Shown: positions 28,862 to 39,755, numbered from the stretch's first letter. The stretch is 64,000 nt of DNA from Thalassotalea piscium (GCF_030295935.1 NZ_AP027362.1:2108001-2172000); one strand, 5' to 3'. Program-made: numbers and translations. Notes: generated by a model from the letters alone, not told the origin.

Positions 28862-31251
28862 TGTCAAACTGTTGTTATCATTGTGGGGAACTAATCCCTA
28901 AAGGTATCGCTCTTTTCGTTGTTATTGATAACACTTCACAACCAATGTGTTGCATTGGTTGTCAAGCCATTGCTGAAACTATTGTTAGCAACGATTTAAC
29001 TGAATATTATAGGTTTCGTACAGAAGTAGCCCCTAAGGGAGAGTCTTTGATCCCAGAAGAGCTCATGAAAAAAAGACTACTTGATGACGATGCATTACAA
29101 GACGAGTTCACCTATAAAACTGATAACTATAAAGAAAGCATTTTAACCATCGAAGGCATGAATTGCGCTGCTTGTTCATGGTTAATTGAAATGCAAATAG
29201 AAAAATTAAGCGGTATTCTCTCTATTAATGTTAATGCTTCTACCCAACGAGCAACCGTAAGATGGGTAGATGGTACAATTAATTTTAGTGATATTCTTAT
29301 TGCTATCAATAAAATTGGCTACAAAGCTCTCCCCTTTAAAGCCAGCACAATTGAGCAAAGTAACACCTTACAATCAAAAACATTCATTAAACGCTTGGGC
29401 ATATCTGGTATTTTAATGATGCAAGTGATGATGATAGCTGTAGGATTATATTTTGGTGCCTTTTCTGATATGGCTGATCACCACCTCGTATACCTTCGAT
29501 GGGTCAGTTTTCTACTGGCTTTCCCTGTAGTTACTTATGGTGCATTTCCTTTTTATGTAGGCGCCTTTAATGCCCTAAGAATTAGGCGCTTGTCGATGGA
29601 CGTACCCGTTTCCATTGCTATTATTTTAGCTTTTAGTGCAAGTGCTTGGGCAACCATCAGCCAACAAGGCGAAGTATATTTTGAATCAGTATCAATGTTT
29701 ACCTTTCTGCTGCTTATTGGTAAATTTCTTGAGTTTAGAGCCCGAACGCGTGCCGCTGAAGTTTCAGCCAATTTATTGAAACTAATGCCAATGACCGCCA
29801 CTAAGTTAGTTAATGAACAAGAAGTGTTTATTGCCGCCAAAAAACTTCAGGCCAAAGACCTAGTTATTGTTAAACCTGGCGAAACAATTCCAGCCGACGG
29901 TACGATTGTTTTTGGCCTTAGCCAAATTAACGAGTCTATGCTTTCAGGCGAACAACTACCTGTTTATAAAAAAGTGGGTGACAGTGTTTTCGCTGGTACA
30001 GTGAATGGTGACGGTAATGTTACTATTGAAGTGAAGCATAACGCTCAACATTCATTTTTAAGTCAACTCATTCGTTTAAGTGAATCCTCACAGGCTCATA
30101 AACCTAAACTAGCCAAGTTATCAGATAAAATTGCTCAATATTTTATCGCGCTTATTTTGCTTTGTGCCATTGGTACTGCACTTTACTGGCACCAGCACTT
30201 GCCAGAGGAAGCTTTTTGGATCACCCTATCGGTTTTAGTTGCCACTTGTCCATGTGCATTATCACTGGCAACACCAACAGCATTAACTTGTGCGACTACT
30301 AGGCTCAATAAAGATGGCATAATGATTAAGTCTGGTCATGTAATGGAAACAGTTCCAAAGGTTGATTGCATAGCCTTTGACAAAACAGGTACGCTAACCA
30401 CTGGAGATTTTGAAATATCTCAATGCTCCATTGTAGACACTAGTTTTGATAAATCGGCTGTATTAGCCATTGCAGCTTCATTAGAAAGCTATTCAGAGCA
30501 TCCTATTGCAAAAGCATTCCTCCCTTTTAGGGACTTCAATTATAAAGTAACAAATGCCACTGTGGTATCTGGCTCAGGTGTTAAGGGCATTGTCAATAAC
30601 ATAGATTATAAAATTGGTAAACCTCAATGGCTATTACCTAAAGAGCAGTTAGCAGAATATGGTCACCTGCCCTGCGTATTAATATCTCACGAAACGATTA
30701 TTGCAACATTTAACGTTGAAGATAAAGTAAGGGATGATGCGCACTCATTAATTTCTTTGTTAAAAAACCAGAACATTGAAACATTAATGCTATCTGGAGA
30801 TAACGAAGTAGGCTGCAATAAGGTTCAGCAACAACTGAATATAGATCATGTACATTTTGGTTTATCTGCTACTGACAAAATGACAATATTACAAGCAAAT
30901 CAACAAACTAAAACAGTTGCAATGGTGGGAGATGGTGTTAACGACTCTCCTGTGTTTGGCGCTGCTCACGTATCGTTTGCTATGGGAAGCGGTACCGACA
31001 TTGCTAAGAGTGGCGCAGATGTAATTTTATTAAACAATAAACTCTCTTCAGTGTATGCACTACGCCAAATGGCACTTAAAACAAAACGAATTATCTTGCA
31101 GAACTATAGCTGGGCCTTTGGCTATAATGCTATTATCTTACCTCTTGCTATGTCTGGTCATGTTACTCCTTATGTAGCCGTCATTGGTATGTCGTTAAGC
31201 TCAATCTTAGTAGTCACAAACTCACTAAGACTTTTGAAAAAGGATAAGTAA
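28861..31251 (+). CDS. ccoI: Copper-exporting P1B-type ATPase for cbb3 oxidase assembly
   Basis: A 796-residue P-type ATPase. An N-terminal cysteine-rich motif (CCYHCGELIP then CCIGCQAI) is followed by an HMA domain with GMNCAACSWL (about residues 97-106). Eight membrane helices follow, with the transmembrane metal motif TCPCALSLATPTA (about 464), the phosphorylation site DKTGTLT (about 507), the HP motif SEHPIAKAF and the hinge GDGVNDSP. CcoI/FixI moves copper to the periplasm for the Cu-B centre. Length and domain order are standard for CcoI. It is followed by ccoS after two bases. Confidence 0.96.
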   Translation: MSNCCYHCGELIPKGIALFVVIDNTSQPMCCIGCQAIAETIVSNDLTEYYRFRTEVAPKGESLIPEELMKKRLLDDDALQDEFTYKTDNYKESILTIEGMNCAACSWLIEMQIEKLSGILSINVNASTQRATVRWVDGTINFSDILIAINKIGYKALPFKASTIEQSNTLQSKTFIKRLGISGILMMQVMMIAVGLYFGAFSDMADHHLVYLRWVSFLLAFPVVTYGAFPFYVGAFNALRIRRLSMDVPVSIAIILAFSASAWATISQQGEVYFESVSMFTFLLLIGKFLEFRARTRAAEVSANLLKLMPMTATKLVNEQEVFIAAKKLQAKDLVIVKPGETIPADGTIVFGLSQINESMLSGEQLPVYKKVGDSVFAGTVNGDGNVTIEVKHNAQHSFLSQLIRLSESSQAHKPKLAKLSDKIAQYFIALILLCAIGTALYWHQHLPEEAFWITLSVLVATCPCALSLATPTALTCATTRLNKDGIMIKSGHVMETVPKVDCIAFDKTGTLTTGDFEISQCSIVDTSFDKSAVLAIAASLESYSEHPIAKAFLPFRDFNYKVTNATVVSGSGVKGIVNNIDYKIGKPQWLLPKEQLAEYGHLPCVLISHETIIATFNVEDKVRDDAHSLISLLKNQNIETLMLSGDNEVGCNKVQQQLNIDHVHFGLSATDKMTILQANQQTKTVAMVGDGVNDSPVFGAAHVSFAMGSGTDIAKSGADVILLNNKLSSVYALRQMALKTKRIILQNYSWAFGYNAIILPLAMSGHVTPYVAVIGMSLSSILVVTNSLRLLKKDK

Positions 31252-31253
31252 TC

Positions 31254-31478
31254 ATGGGTGTAATTTATGCACTAATTCCAATCGCTATTTTGTTAACCGG
31301 ATTAGGAATTTATTTATTCTTCTGGGCAGTAAAAACAGATCAATTTGATGATTTAGAAAAACAAGGCTTGAGTATTTTATTCGATGAAGATACAAATGAA
31401 AATAATACCTCAACAACTCAAAAGCCTGAAAGTGAAGAGCAGGTAGAACCTGATCAGTCTGGTACTAAAAAGCCCTAG
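31254..31478 (+). CDS. ccoS: cbb3-type oxidase assembly protein CcoS
   Basis: A 74-residue protein. The N-terminal helix IYALIPIAILLTGLGIYLFF is followed by the CcoS signature WAVKTDQFDDLEKQG and a hydrophilic, threonine/glutamate-rich tail. It is required for cofactor insertion into the cbb3 oxidase. It ends the assembly operon; a family-B MITE begins 39 bases later. The other frequent partner, ccoG, is not next to it; the Fe-S protein at 38781 is only a distant relative. Confidence 0.94.
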   Translation: MGVIYALIPIAILLTGLGIYLFFWAVKTDQFDDLEKQGLSILFDEDTNENNTSTTQKPESEEQVEPDQSGTKKP

Positions 31479-31517
31479 CCGCCTTGAGATAATCCTTCTC
31501 AGCGTAGTATTATTACT

Positions 31518-31797
31518 TAACCTGAGTTCTGGATAAGCTAAGCACGTCAATATCACGATTTTTGCGCGTATCTGCGTTGCCTGCATGGACGTAGGTACTT
31601 GGTTTTTGTCCGGACTAAAAAACCGTTAATTTGCTACTAATATCTCGCTATTAGGTACGCAAACTTGCCTTGATTCACTCAACACTTATAACATTGATAT
31701 ATAACTACATAAGCAATGCGATTACTCTATAATAAGTAATTGAAAAATATAGCTTTATCGGTTTTGCTCGTACATCCGTTATCCAGAACTCAGGTTA
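31518..31797. mobile_element. MITE-like element, family B, copy 1 (280 bp)
   Basis: TAACCTGAGTTCTGGATAA (31518-31536) and its perfect inverse (31779-31797) bound 280 bases of non-coding DNA. A second copy starts at 63922 and runs off the window. The right end lies on the stop codon of the zinc-ribbon gene (31795-31797). Compared with the second copy, about 49 extra bases (near 31579-31627) are present, which include a module also found in family A. Confidence 0.8.
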
Positions 31798-31989
31798 CCT
31801 AGGCAAAAAGAACATCATTACAAAACAAAAAATAGCTATGCCTATAAAAATTGGCTTAAAAACTTTTTGTCGGGTGGTAGCGCTATTCGGGTGGTTTTTT
31901 GCCAATGGCATACCGCACTGTTTACAATTAACATCACTTAACAAATTGGTTGTTTGACAATACAAACACTTAACTTCTTCTTTAGACAT
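31795..31989 (-). CDS. Zinc-ribbon membrane protein at end of the nor cluster (DnrP-like)
   Basis: A 64-residue protein with two CxxC pairs (CLYCQTTN and CKQCGMPL), a basic linker and one C-terminal helix (PIFIGIAIFCFVMMFF). The layout resembles small DnrP-like proteins found near denitrification regulators and nor genes in other Proteobacteria; this link rests on layout and position only. Its ATG overlaps the norD stop by one base (TAATG). The stop TAA coincides with the end of the family-B MITE; the flanking DNA would also have supplied TAA, so the protein was probably not shortened. Confidence 0.65.
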   Translation of the reverse strand: MSKEEVKCLYCQTTNLLSDVNCKQCGMPLAKNHPNSATTRQKVFKPIFIGIAIFCFVMMFFLPR

Positions 31990-33833
31990 TATTGATGACT
32001 CGTCAATTGATAATAAAGTTGTGGTAGTCGAATAGGTAATTGTGATGGTTTATGAATAACAGTATAACCATCAATACCAAATAAGTAAGGCAAGTAGTCT
32101 TCTGCTTCTTGATCTATAGTAATACAAAAAGGTTTAATCCCTAATTTTTGCGCTTCAGATATCGCATGGCGTGTATCTTCAATTCCAAAGCGCCCCTCAT
32201 AGTAATCTATATCATTTGGCTTGCCATCAGTTAATATCAATAATAGCTTTTGAGTACTTTTTTGCTCTGTGAGTATTTTTGTAGCTTGGCGAATTGCTGC
32301 ACCCATTCGGGTGTAATAACCTGGCTTTACCGCTTGTAAACGACCTCTAATTTCATCACTGTAGCGCTCATTAAAGTTTTTAAGCACAGTAAAACGCACA
32401 TTAGAACGTCTAATTGACGAAAATCCATACATTGAGAAGTTATCACCAACACTGTTTAGTGCTTCACCAAACAGTAACATACTATCTTTTACTACATCTA
32501 TCACTCGGTTATCGTTATCTAAATGCGCATCAGTTGACATCGAAAGGTCAGCAAGGAGTAATGTTGAAATATCTCGATTATTACCACGAAAGCTTTGAAA
32601 TAATCCTCGTTCCTGAGTTGGTGAGATTTGTTGCTCTACATAAAAATCTAACCACGCACTTAAATCAAGTTCCTCTCCTTGTACTTGCCCTTTTAGCCAA
32701 TAACGTACGCTTTGTAATTGTTCAAACTGCGCTTGTATAATCTTGGCAATCTTTTGTAAACGTAGCGGCAATTTTGCCGCTTCACTATTTTTAGGTAACA
32801 TAGGTAACAACAAACAACGGTCACCCACTAACTGCTCTTTTTTATAATCCCATTCTGGCAATTTTAAACCATCACCTAATGGAATATCATCTTCCATTGC
32901 TGACGGTAAATCCATATCAATTTTTATACTGGCTGATTTTTGTTGTTGTTGTTTAGATAAGGTAATTTTATCAAGGTCTTCCGCTACTTTAAGCGTTTCT
33001 TCTTCATCATCATCACTGTCATCGCTTCCACGATCTAGTTGGCTAAATTCACTCCAAGAAAATAAGCTTTCTAAACGAAATATCATCATACCGTCGCGGC
33101 TTTCTCCATCTTCTATTCTTTCACCTTTTTTGCGGGTTGATTTACTTTTGGTTGATGTGCTATGAGCCTCATCTTCATTCTCTTGCTCTGTTTCATCAAA
33201 ACTTGGCATAATTTGAGGATTTAGCTGAGCAGAGGGATAAAGCCATAAAAAAACAGCTTGAGGCGCATAATTAACAGTGGGAAACTCTTCAACCGAACCA
33301 GGTTTAAGTATCGCTTGGATAATTGCCTGCTCCATTGTTTGCTCTGGAATTGGCCGTTTGCTAAAGTCAGCGCGTGTTTGCACGAATGCTTGAGCTAACT
33401 TTTGGTAGCGTGGTTTTAACATGGGGTATTTAGCCAATACATCAACAACTAATTGTTGATTGTCAATTGCCCAATGTTTAAAGCCTTGCTTATGGTGAGC
33501 GGCTAAAATAGCTAACCATATATAAAGTTCTCGGTTTAATTTTTTAGTTGGAAAAACAGCGAGTTTTTCAGGTAAACGTAAGCTTTCTTCGTCTTGCCAA
33601 GCGAGACTCACTTGCTGATTCTCGCCCGATATTTTCTGCAGCCACGTCCTTCTTACTAAATAGTCACGCGCGCTAGCAGCTTCAACCCGCTTAACACCGT
33701 GGCCACCCATAGCACGAAAAACTACACCAACAGATTTGTTTACTTCTGCAAACGCTACTTCAGCTTGGGTGAAATCTGTGCGCGACTTTTTTGTAATGTA
33801 TTTATGCCAAATACCACCAACCCATTCTTCCAT
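31989..33833 (-). CDS. norD: Nitric oxide reductase activation protein NorD
   Basis: A 614-residue cytoplasmic protein. The C-terminal third is a von Willebrand type A domain: MIDAS motif DLSMSTD near residue 433, TRMGAAIRQATKIL and LLLILTDGKPNDIDYYEGRFG. The N-terminal part is helical, and a highly acidic middle (DDSDDDEEETLK) links them. NorD works with the AAA ATPase NorQ to insert the non-haem iron or otherwise activate the NorCB reductase. Length agrees with gammaproteobacterial NorD. It lies downstream of norB, separated by a small membrane gene and a hairpin. Confidence 0.93.
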   Translation of the reverse strand: MEEWVGGIWHKYITKKSRTDFTQAEVAFAEVNKSVGVVFRAMGGHGVKRVEAASARDYLVRRTWLQKISGENQQVSLAWQDEESLRLPEKLAVFPTKKLNRELYIWLAILAAHHKQGFKHWAIDNQQLVVDVLAKYPMLKPRYQKLAQAFVQTRADFSKRPIPEQTMEQAIIQAILKPGSVEEFPTVNYAPQAVFLWLYPSAQLNPQIMPSFDETEQENEDEAHSTSTKSKSTRKKGERIEDGESRDGMMIFRLESLFSWSEFSQLDRGSDDSDDDEEETLKVAEDLDKITLSKQQQQKSASIKIDMDLPSAMEDDIPLGDGLKLPEWDYKKEQLVGDRCLLLPMLPKNSEAAKLPLRLQKIAKIIQAQFEQLQSVRYWLKGQVQGEELDLSAWLDFYVEQQISPTQERGLFQSFRGNNRDISTLLLADLSMSTDAHLDNDNRVIDVVKDSMLLFGEALNSVGDNFSMYGFSSIRRSNVRFTVLKNFNERYSDEIRGRLQAVKPGYYTRMGAAIRQATKILTEQKSTQKLLLILTDGKPNDIDYYEGRFGIEDTRHAISEAQKLGIKPFCITIDQEAEDYLPYLFGIDGYTVIHKPSQLPIRLPQLYYQLTSHQ

Positions 33834-33938
33834 TACTCACCAAACGTGTTATCTAATCTTGTATTGAATAATACTAGCAAATACCTACTCATAAGGTTGT
33901 GATATGAATCAAGAAAGTACAATTCAATTGAATTCAAG

Positions 33939-34175
33939 TCACTTATCTTCCTCATTACCTACTTTTAGGTTAGGTAAATTAGTACTGCTAATAGTGTTCA
34001 AAACAATACCAACCGTAAAGAAGAAAAATGTAGTTGCGCCAACGCTTCCTTTTAGCACTTTATTTTCTGAGTCTAAGATGGTTAGTAAATAAATACCGCA
34101 ACCTATTGCAATAACCGTGCACCCTATCCCAATAACTCTAGCAATCCTCTGTAAAAAGTGTTTTTTTTGTTCCAA
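33939..34175 (-). CDS. Small two-helix membrane protein between norB and norD (TTG start)
   Basis: About 78 residues from TTG 34173-34175, five bases after GGAGG; a TTG at 34187 would overlap that site. Two helices (VIGIGCTVIAIGCGIYLLTI and VGATTFFFFTVGIVLNTI) are joined by a short charged loop. No family is recognised. The position between norB and norD, on the same strand, suggests a part in NO reductase expression or assembly, but there is no direct evidence. Confidence 0.6.
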   Translation of the reverse strand: MEQKKHFLQRIARVIGIGCTVIAIGCGIYLLTILDSENKVLKGSVGATTFFFFTVGIVLNTISSTNLPNLKVGNEEDK

Positions 34176-34190
34176 GTGATCCTCCAATAA

Positions 34191-34218
34191 AAAGCCGTGA
34201 TATTACTATCACGGCTTT
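34191..34218 (-). terminator. Hairpin after norB, probable (partial) terminator
   Basis: AAAGCCGTGATA and TATCACGGCTTT form a perfect 12-bp stem with a 4-base loop, followed on the minus strand by TTTTTATT. It lies 27 bases after the norB stop and directly before the ribosome-binding site of the next small gene, so it may reduce read-through into norD or govern its translation. Confidence 0.8.
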
Positions 34219-34245
34219 AATAATACTTATAATCAATACGTTTAT

Positions 34246-36079
<1,834 letters not shown>

Positions 36080-36115
36080 GGTATTTCCCTTAAGAAAAGT
36101 AATAAAACCAAGGTA

Positions 36116-36158
36116 ATATTACATGTTAATGTAGGATCAATTACTTGATAGAAATCAA
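36116..36158 (-). promoter_or_regulatory. FNR/DNR-type site and -10 element of norCB
   Basis: TTGATAGAAATCAA (36145-36158) is a perfect TTGAT-N4-ATCAA box. On the minus strand TAATAT (36116-36121) lies 33 bases from the box centre, the spacing of class-II FNR-activated promoters; transcription would start near 36110, about 30 bases before norC. Confidence 0.88.
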
Positions 36159-36213
36159 CTTTATTGCAATGTGTAACTATTTATAACTAAAAGTAGTTCA
36201 AATTTAAATTAAA

Positions 36214-36567
36214 TCAAAATAAAGGGAGTTTTTTAGCCATTGCACGAGAAAGGTTAAGCATGCCAATAAGCACGAATAATGCGTGAGCGGTTACAAAATA
36301 AACAAGCATCATAGCTAAGGAGGAATTAAAGTTGCTGCTAAACACAACGGCAAGAACAGGCACCAAGATCAAGCAAACACCTGAAACTAATGACAACTGA
36401 AGGGATCGATAAAGGTGAATGCGTTGCCAGCCTTTTTCTTTATTATGCTTTATAAATTTCCACAATAAAATAAAAAAGGCAATACCAGGAATTAATAATA
36501 AATTCATTAAATAGAGAGATTGATAAATTATAGCAGAACGTTTTTTTTGCTCATTATTATTTTTCAT
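36214..36567 (-). CDS. Membrane protein of unknown function in the nor cluster
   Basis: 117 residues with three hydrophobic helices (LYLMNLLLIPGIAFFILLW, LVSGVCLILVPVLAVVF, LVYFVTAHALFVLIGML) and a basic loop between the first two (KFIKHNKEKGWQRIHLYR). The ATG is preceded by AAGGAGAG. The pattern of a helix followed by a conserved HxxRSLQLS-type loop is seen in small uncharacterised genes in marine denitrifiers' nor loci, but no named family is assigned. It lies between the small subunit-IV-like gene and norC. Confidence 0.65.
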   Translation of the reverse strand: MKNNNEQKKRSAIIYQSLYLMNLLLIPGIAFFILLWKFIKHNKEKGWQRIHLYRSLQLSLVSGVCLILVPVLAVVFSSNFNSSLAMMLVYFVTAHALFVLIGMLNLSRAMAKKLPLF

Positions 36568-36623
36568 AATCTCTCCTTAATTTAAAAGTTTAGCTTAAAG
36601 CCTTGGCTATTTATTAATAGATC

Positions 36624-36875
36624 CTAAATTATGTAAATAAAGCCTATAATTAGTGGCACAATTAATACATAGCCTAATAACAGCATACGCCATTTTGTAG
36701 GAGCATGCTTCAACTCCATAAAAATATCAGTAATCTGCTGACCTTTAACAAAAACTATTGCAAAAATTAATACAATAAACAGTGTAGAAGTCTCCATCAC
36801 TTTACTCAAGTATACAGATACTACTGTTAGTATAATTAGTAATAACCAACTGATTGTTGCTTGTACTTTACTCAT
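36624..36875 (-). CDS. Cytochrome c oxidase subunit IV/NorF-like small membrane protein
   Basis: 83 residues from ATG 36875 (MSKVQATISWLLLIIL), AAGG upstream. Three helices; the segment VKGQQITDIFMELKHAPTKWRMLLLGY matches the prokaryotic subunit IV/NorF pattern. Such proteins accompany the subunit-III-like NorE and are dispensable but improve NO reductase activity in Paracoccus. It follows norE by 15 bases. Confidence 0.78.
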   Translation of the reverse strand: MSKVQATISWLLLIILTVVSVYLSKVMETSTLFIVLIFAIVFVKGQQITDIFMELKHAPTKWRMLLLGYVLIVPLIIGFIYII

Positions 36876-36890
36876 TATCAAAGGCCTTCA

Positions 36891-37481
36891 TTAAATAACA
36901 TAAATTAATGGGAATAATATAATCCAAAGCATATCAACCATGTGCCAGTAACATGCGCCTGATTCAAAACCCGAGTAATTATTTTGGTAAGCATTTTTGA
37001 ATGTTCTAACCAACATAAACCCTAAAATAACCATACCTAAAACAACATGTAAGAAATGAAAAGCAGTAATTAAAAAGTAAAGGGTAAAAAAGGTGTTGGT
37101 TTCAATATCAATACCTATAGAAAAGAGTGATTGATATTCCCATCCTTTTACAAATAAATAAACAAACGCAAAGATTAAAGCAAAACATAAATGAATAGCG
37201 ACTTGCTTCATTTTATTACGGTGTAATGCATTAACCGAAAATGCAACAAACAAGCTACTAGTAATTAATGCAATAGTATTTATTACACCACTTACCGTAT
37301 GAAGTTTTGCTTTACCTTCAGTAAAAATTTGTTGATTAAACTGCTCTGTCACCGCAAAGCCGATAAAAAACAAGGCAAATGCAGTTAATTCAACTAAAAT
37401 AAAAATCCACATGGCAAGATCACCAGGTAGTTTTTTTTCACTTAGGCTTATCTGAGTAAAGTTTAATTGATTACTGTTCAT
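36891..37481 (-). CDS. norE: Cytochrome c oxidase subunit III-like protein NorE
   Basis: 196 residues from ATG 37481 (MNSNQLNFTQISL). Five helices with the subunit-III pattern: KLPGDLAMWIFILVELTAFA, then FVKGWEYQSLF, the histidine-rich FHFLHVVLGMVILGFML and CYWHMVDMLWIILFPLIY. NorE homologues sit in nor operons and may stabilise the reductase. The start lies inside the 3' end of norQ (11-base overlap), so translation is coupled. Confidence 0.88.
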   Translation of the reverse strand: MNSNQLNFTQISLSEKKLPGDLAMWIFILVELTAFALFFIGFAVTEQFNQQIFTEGKAKLHTVSGVINTIALITSSLFVAFSVNALHRNKMKQVAIHLCFALIFAFVYLFVKGWEYQSLFSIGIDIETNTFFTLYFLITAFHFLHVVLGMVILGFMLVRTFKNAYQNNYSGFESGACYWHMVDMLWIILFPLIYVI

Positions 37482-38289
37482 CGAAATAAATACTAGCCAC
37501 ATCCATTAATGCTTTAATGGTATCTGGATCGTCCGTTAAAGGTTCAGCTAAACAGCAACGACATACATCCATAGGGTTCATACCACTAGACATCATTTTT
37601 GCTGCATAAATTAATAAACGCGTAGAAGCTACTTCATCTAAATCGCTTTGCTCTAAACGCCTTAGCGCTTGCGCTAATTCAACGAGTTTAAAGGCAATAT
37701 GAGGATCAGCACCCGTTTCTTTTATAATAATTTCTTGTTCAAGTTCAGCTGTAGGGTAATCAAACCTTAAAGCAACAAAGCGTTGACGGGTACTTGGCTT
37801 CATGCCTTTTAATAAGTTTTGATAACCGGGATTATAGGACACAACAAGCATAAAGCCAGGTGCCGCTTCAATAAGCTCACCCGTTCTTTCTAAAGGTAAC
37901 ACTCTGCGATCGTCGGCCAGCGGGTGCAAAACAACAGTAGTATCCTTACGTGCTTCTACGACTTCATCTAAATAACAAATTCCCCCTTCTCTAACCGCTT
38001 TAGTTAGAGGGCCGTCTTGCCAATAAGTGCCATTAGGACCTATCAAATGTCGCCCTACTAGGTCGGCAGCGGTTAAATCATCATGGCATGCAACAGTATA
38101 AAGTGGCTTATTGAGTTTTTGTGCCATATGAGCAATAAAGCGCGTTTTACCACAACCCGTTGGGCCTTTAATTAATACCGGTAACTGATGAGAATAAGCA
38201 TACTCGAATAAAGATACTTCGTTACTTTGTTGCTGATAAAACAACTCATTTTGAGTGTCGTTTGAAGATTTTAAATTTACAGTTGTCAT
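37471..38289 (-). CDS. norQ: AAA ATPase NorQ (CbbQ/NirQ/NorQ family)
   Basis: A 272-residue MoxR-type ATPase. Walker A GPTGCGKTR near residue 40, Walker B ICYLDEVVEARKDT near 106, sensor VVSYNPGYQ near 150, and an arginine finger region STRQRFVALRFDYP. NorQ pairs with the VWA protein NorD to activate NO reductase. First gene of norQ-norE-NorF-like-117aa; a perfect FNR box lies about 80 bases upstream. Confidence 0.95.
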   Translation of the reverse strand: MTTVNLKSSNDTQNELFYQQQSNEVSLFEYAYSHQLPVLIKGPTGCGKTRFIAHMAQKLNKPLYTVACHDDLTAADLVGRHLIGPNGTYWQDGPLTKAVREGGICYLDEVVEARKDTTVVLHPLADDRRVLPLERTGELIEAAPGFMLVVSYNPGYQNLLKGMKPSTRQRFVALRFDYPTAELEQEIIIKETGADPHIAFKLVELAQALRRLEQSDLDEVASTRLLIYAAKMMSSGMNPMDVCRCCLAEPLTDDPDTIKALMDVASIYFDEQ

Positions 38290-38367
38290 ATAAGATAAGA
38301 ACCTAACTAAACATGGGGCTTAAGATACGCCTTAATTCTTTGGTGAGCAAACTAGACTGACACTTAC

Positions 38368-38381
38368 TTGATAAAGATCAA
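38368..38381. promoter_or_regulatory. FNR/DNR-type site upstream of norQ
   Basis: TTGATAAAGATCAA is a perfect TTGAT-N4-ATCAA palindrome, centred 85 bases before the norQ ATG. It lies between the cupredoxin gene and norQ, giving norQ its own low-oxygen promoter. Confidence 0.85.
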
Positions 38382-38457
38382 GCTATCGAGTAAACACAGC
38401 TTATACAACGTAGAAAAATGACATAAATTTTAAAAACAAAACACACTTATCAGCTAA

Positions 38458-38778
38458 CTATGGAACGACCACAGTTACTGTTCCTGTCATTTGGGGATGA
38501 GGACCACAAAGATAATTATAAATACCTGGTTCAGAAAATGTGACCTGAAAGGTTTCTCCCGGGAAAAAATAATCAGGCTCTTCTTCAGTTAATTGCTTGA
38601 ACCAAACGTTATGATATTGTCGTTTTTCGATATTTTTCCAAATTACAGTATCCCCGACATCAACGGTAATATTTGCGGGAATAAATTCTTTTTTGAAAAT
38701 ATCAACAGTCACTTCCTTGGCGATCGCGCCAATATTAAAATGAAATAATGCCATTACCAAAAAAATTTTAAACTTCAT
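38458..38778 (-). CDS. Exported cupredoxin (plastocyanin-like) of the nir cluster
   Basis: A 106-residue protein with signal peptide MKFKIFLVMALFHFNIGA. It is a type I copper domain: the first histidine in RQYHNVWF, and the C-terminal ligand loop YNYLCGPHPQMTG with cysteine, histidine and methionine. It probably carries electrons in the periplasm, perhaps to NirS or NorC. It begins two bases after the Fe-S protein gene, in a shared transcript. Confidence 0.88.
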   Translation of the reverse strand: MKFKIFLVMALFHFNIGAIAKEVTVDIFKKEFIPANITVDVGDTVIWKNIEKRQYHNVWFKQLTEEEPDYFFPGETFQVTFSEPGIYNYLCGPHPQMTGTVTVVVP

Positions 38779-38780
38779 AT

Positions 38781-39755
38781 TTACTCCTTTTCTATCACGT
38801 TAACATCAATTATTTTAGCATTTAAGCGAGAAAGCTCACCATGGCTTCGCTTAAATTGTCCAGCAGGCCTATCAACTTCAACAGCCTCTGCACCACTTAC
38901 CCAAGTTAATAAGCTCCCTTCAGGATTATCTTTTTGTACTTGTTCACACGCTGAAATACACTGCGCACATTGCGTACAAGTAAACTTAGCTCTTTTCATA
39001 TTTCGCGTTGGCAATCGCATTGGGCAAGCTTGGTCGCATGGCTTATTATCTTGATTCAAACTACATTCTCGACATGCCTTTGCACGTTTACGATCAAACT
39101 TAACTACCATTGCACGTTTATTCGCCATCCAAATAAGACTTTGAAATAGTCCTAAAGCACAACCATATTTACAAAATAAATGCCGTGCAAATAAGAAATC
39201 TAACGTAAAAACAGTAGTAGCGACAATTATAAATATGGAAGCGCCAAATCCTAAATTAGCATTAATTAAATCTAAAAGTAGCTGTTGCGGATTTAACAAA
39301 TAACTGAGTAAACCTAATGCCCAAATAAACGCCATTGAAATAGCTGCCATACTAACCACAAGCTTTGGTAGAACACCTTTACTCGCTTTACTTGCTTTCT
39401 CCCAAACGGTTACTCGATTCAGCTGTTTTAACATTAAATCATTAATTAATTCAACAACCGAAAAATGCGGGCACAGCCATCCACAATATATACGGCCATA
39501 CTTCCATATTAATACCGCGCTAATTGCAACAAAAGCCATACCTGGTAGTAGTACACGACTAAATATTTTAATAGCCGCGTCGACGCTATCACCGCCATCA
39601 TATAAAATTGAGTCAATGCTAATCGTCCATGCTTGCCCAAAAATAATAAAATGGCCAAGCGCTAAATCGAATCTAAAAATATTTAATAAAGGCGCAAAAA
39701 GAAACAACAAAAAGAAAAGAGTTTTAGCCAATACGCGAGATTGTTGTAATGTCAT
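38781..39755 (-). CDS. Membrane 4Fe-4S protein (NapH/NosR/CcoG-like) of the nir cluster
   Basis: 324 residues with about five membrane helices and iron-sulfur motifs: CGWLCPHFS (membrane-proximal CxxxCP), FCKYGCALG, and two C-terminal clusters CRECSLNQDNKPCDQACP and CTQCAQCISACEQ. This is the layout of NapH/NosR C-terminal and CcoG-type proteins that pass electrons from the quinone pool or take part in copper handling. The neighbouring cupredoxin makes either role possible. It is 217 bases downstream of the NirT-type gene with a terminator between. Confidence 0.85.
   Translation of the reverse strand: MTLQQSRVLAKTLFFLLFLFAPLLNIFRFDLALGHFIIFGQAWTISIDSILYDGGDSVDAAIKIFSRVLLPGMAFVAISAVLIWKYGRIYCGWLCPHFSVVELINDLMLKQLNRVTVWEKASKASKGVLPKLVVSMAAISMAFIWALGLLSYLLNPQQLLLDLINANLGFGASIFIIVATTVFTLDFLFARHLFCKYGCALGLFQSLIWMANKRAMVVKFDRKRAKACRECSLNQDNKPCDQACPMRLPTRNMKRAKFTCTQCAQCISACEQVQKDNPEGSLLTWVSGAEAVEVDRPAGQFKRSHGELSRLNAKIIDVNVIEKE

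Noticed and set aside
33904-34092. Plus-strand open frame between norD and norB
   Set aside because: It is antisense to the 78-residue membrane-protein gene, which has a good ribosome-binding site and membrane helices.
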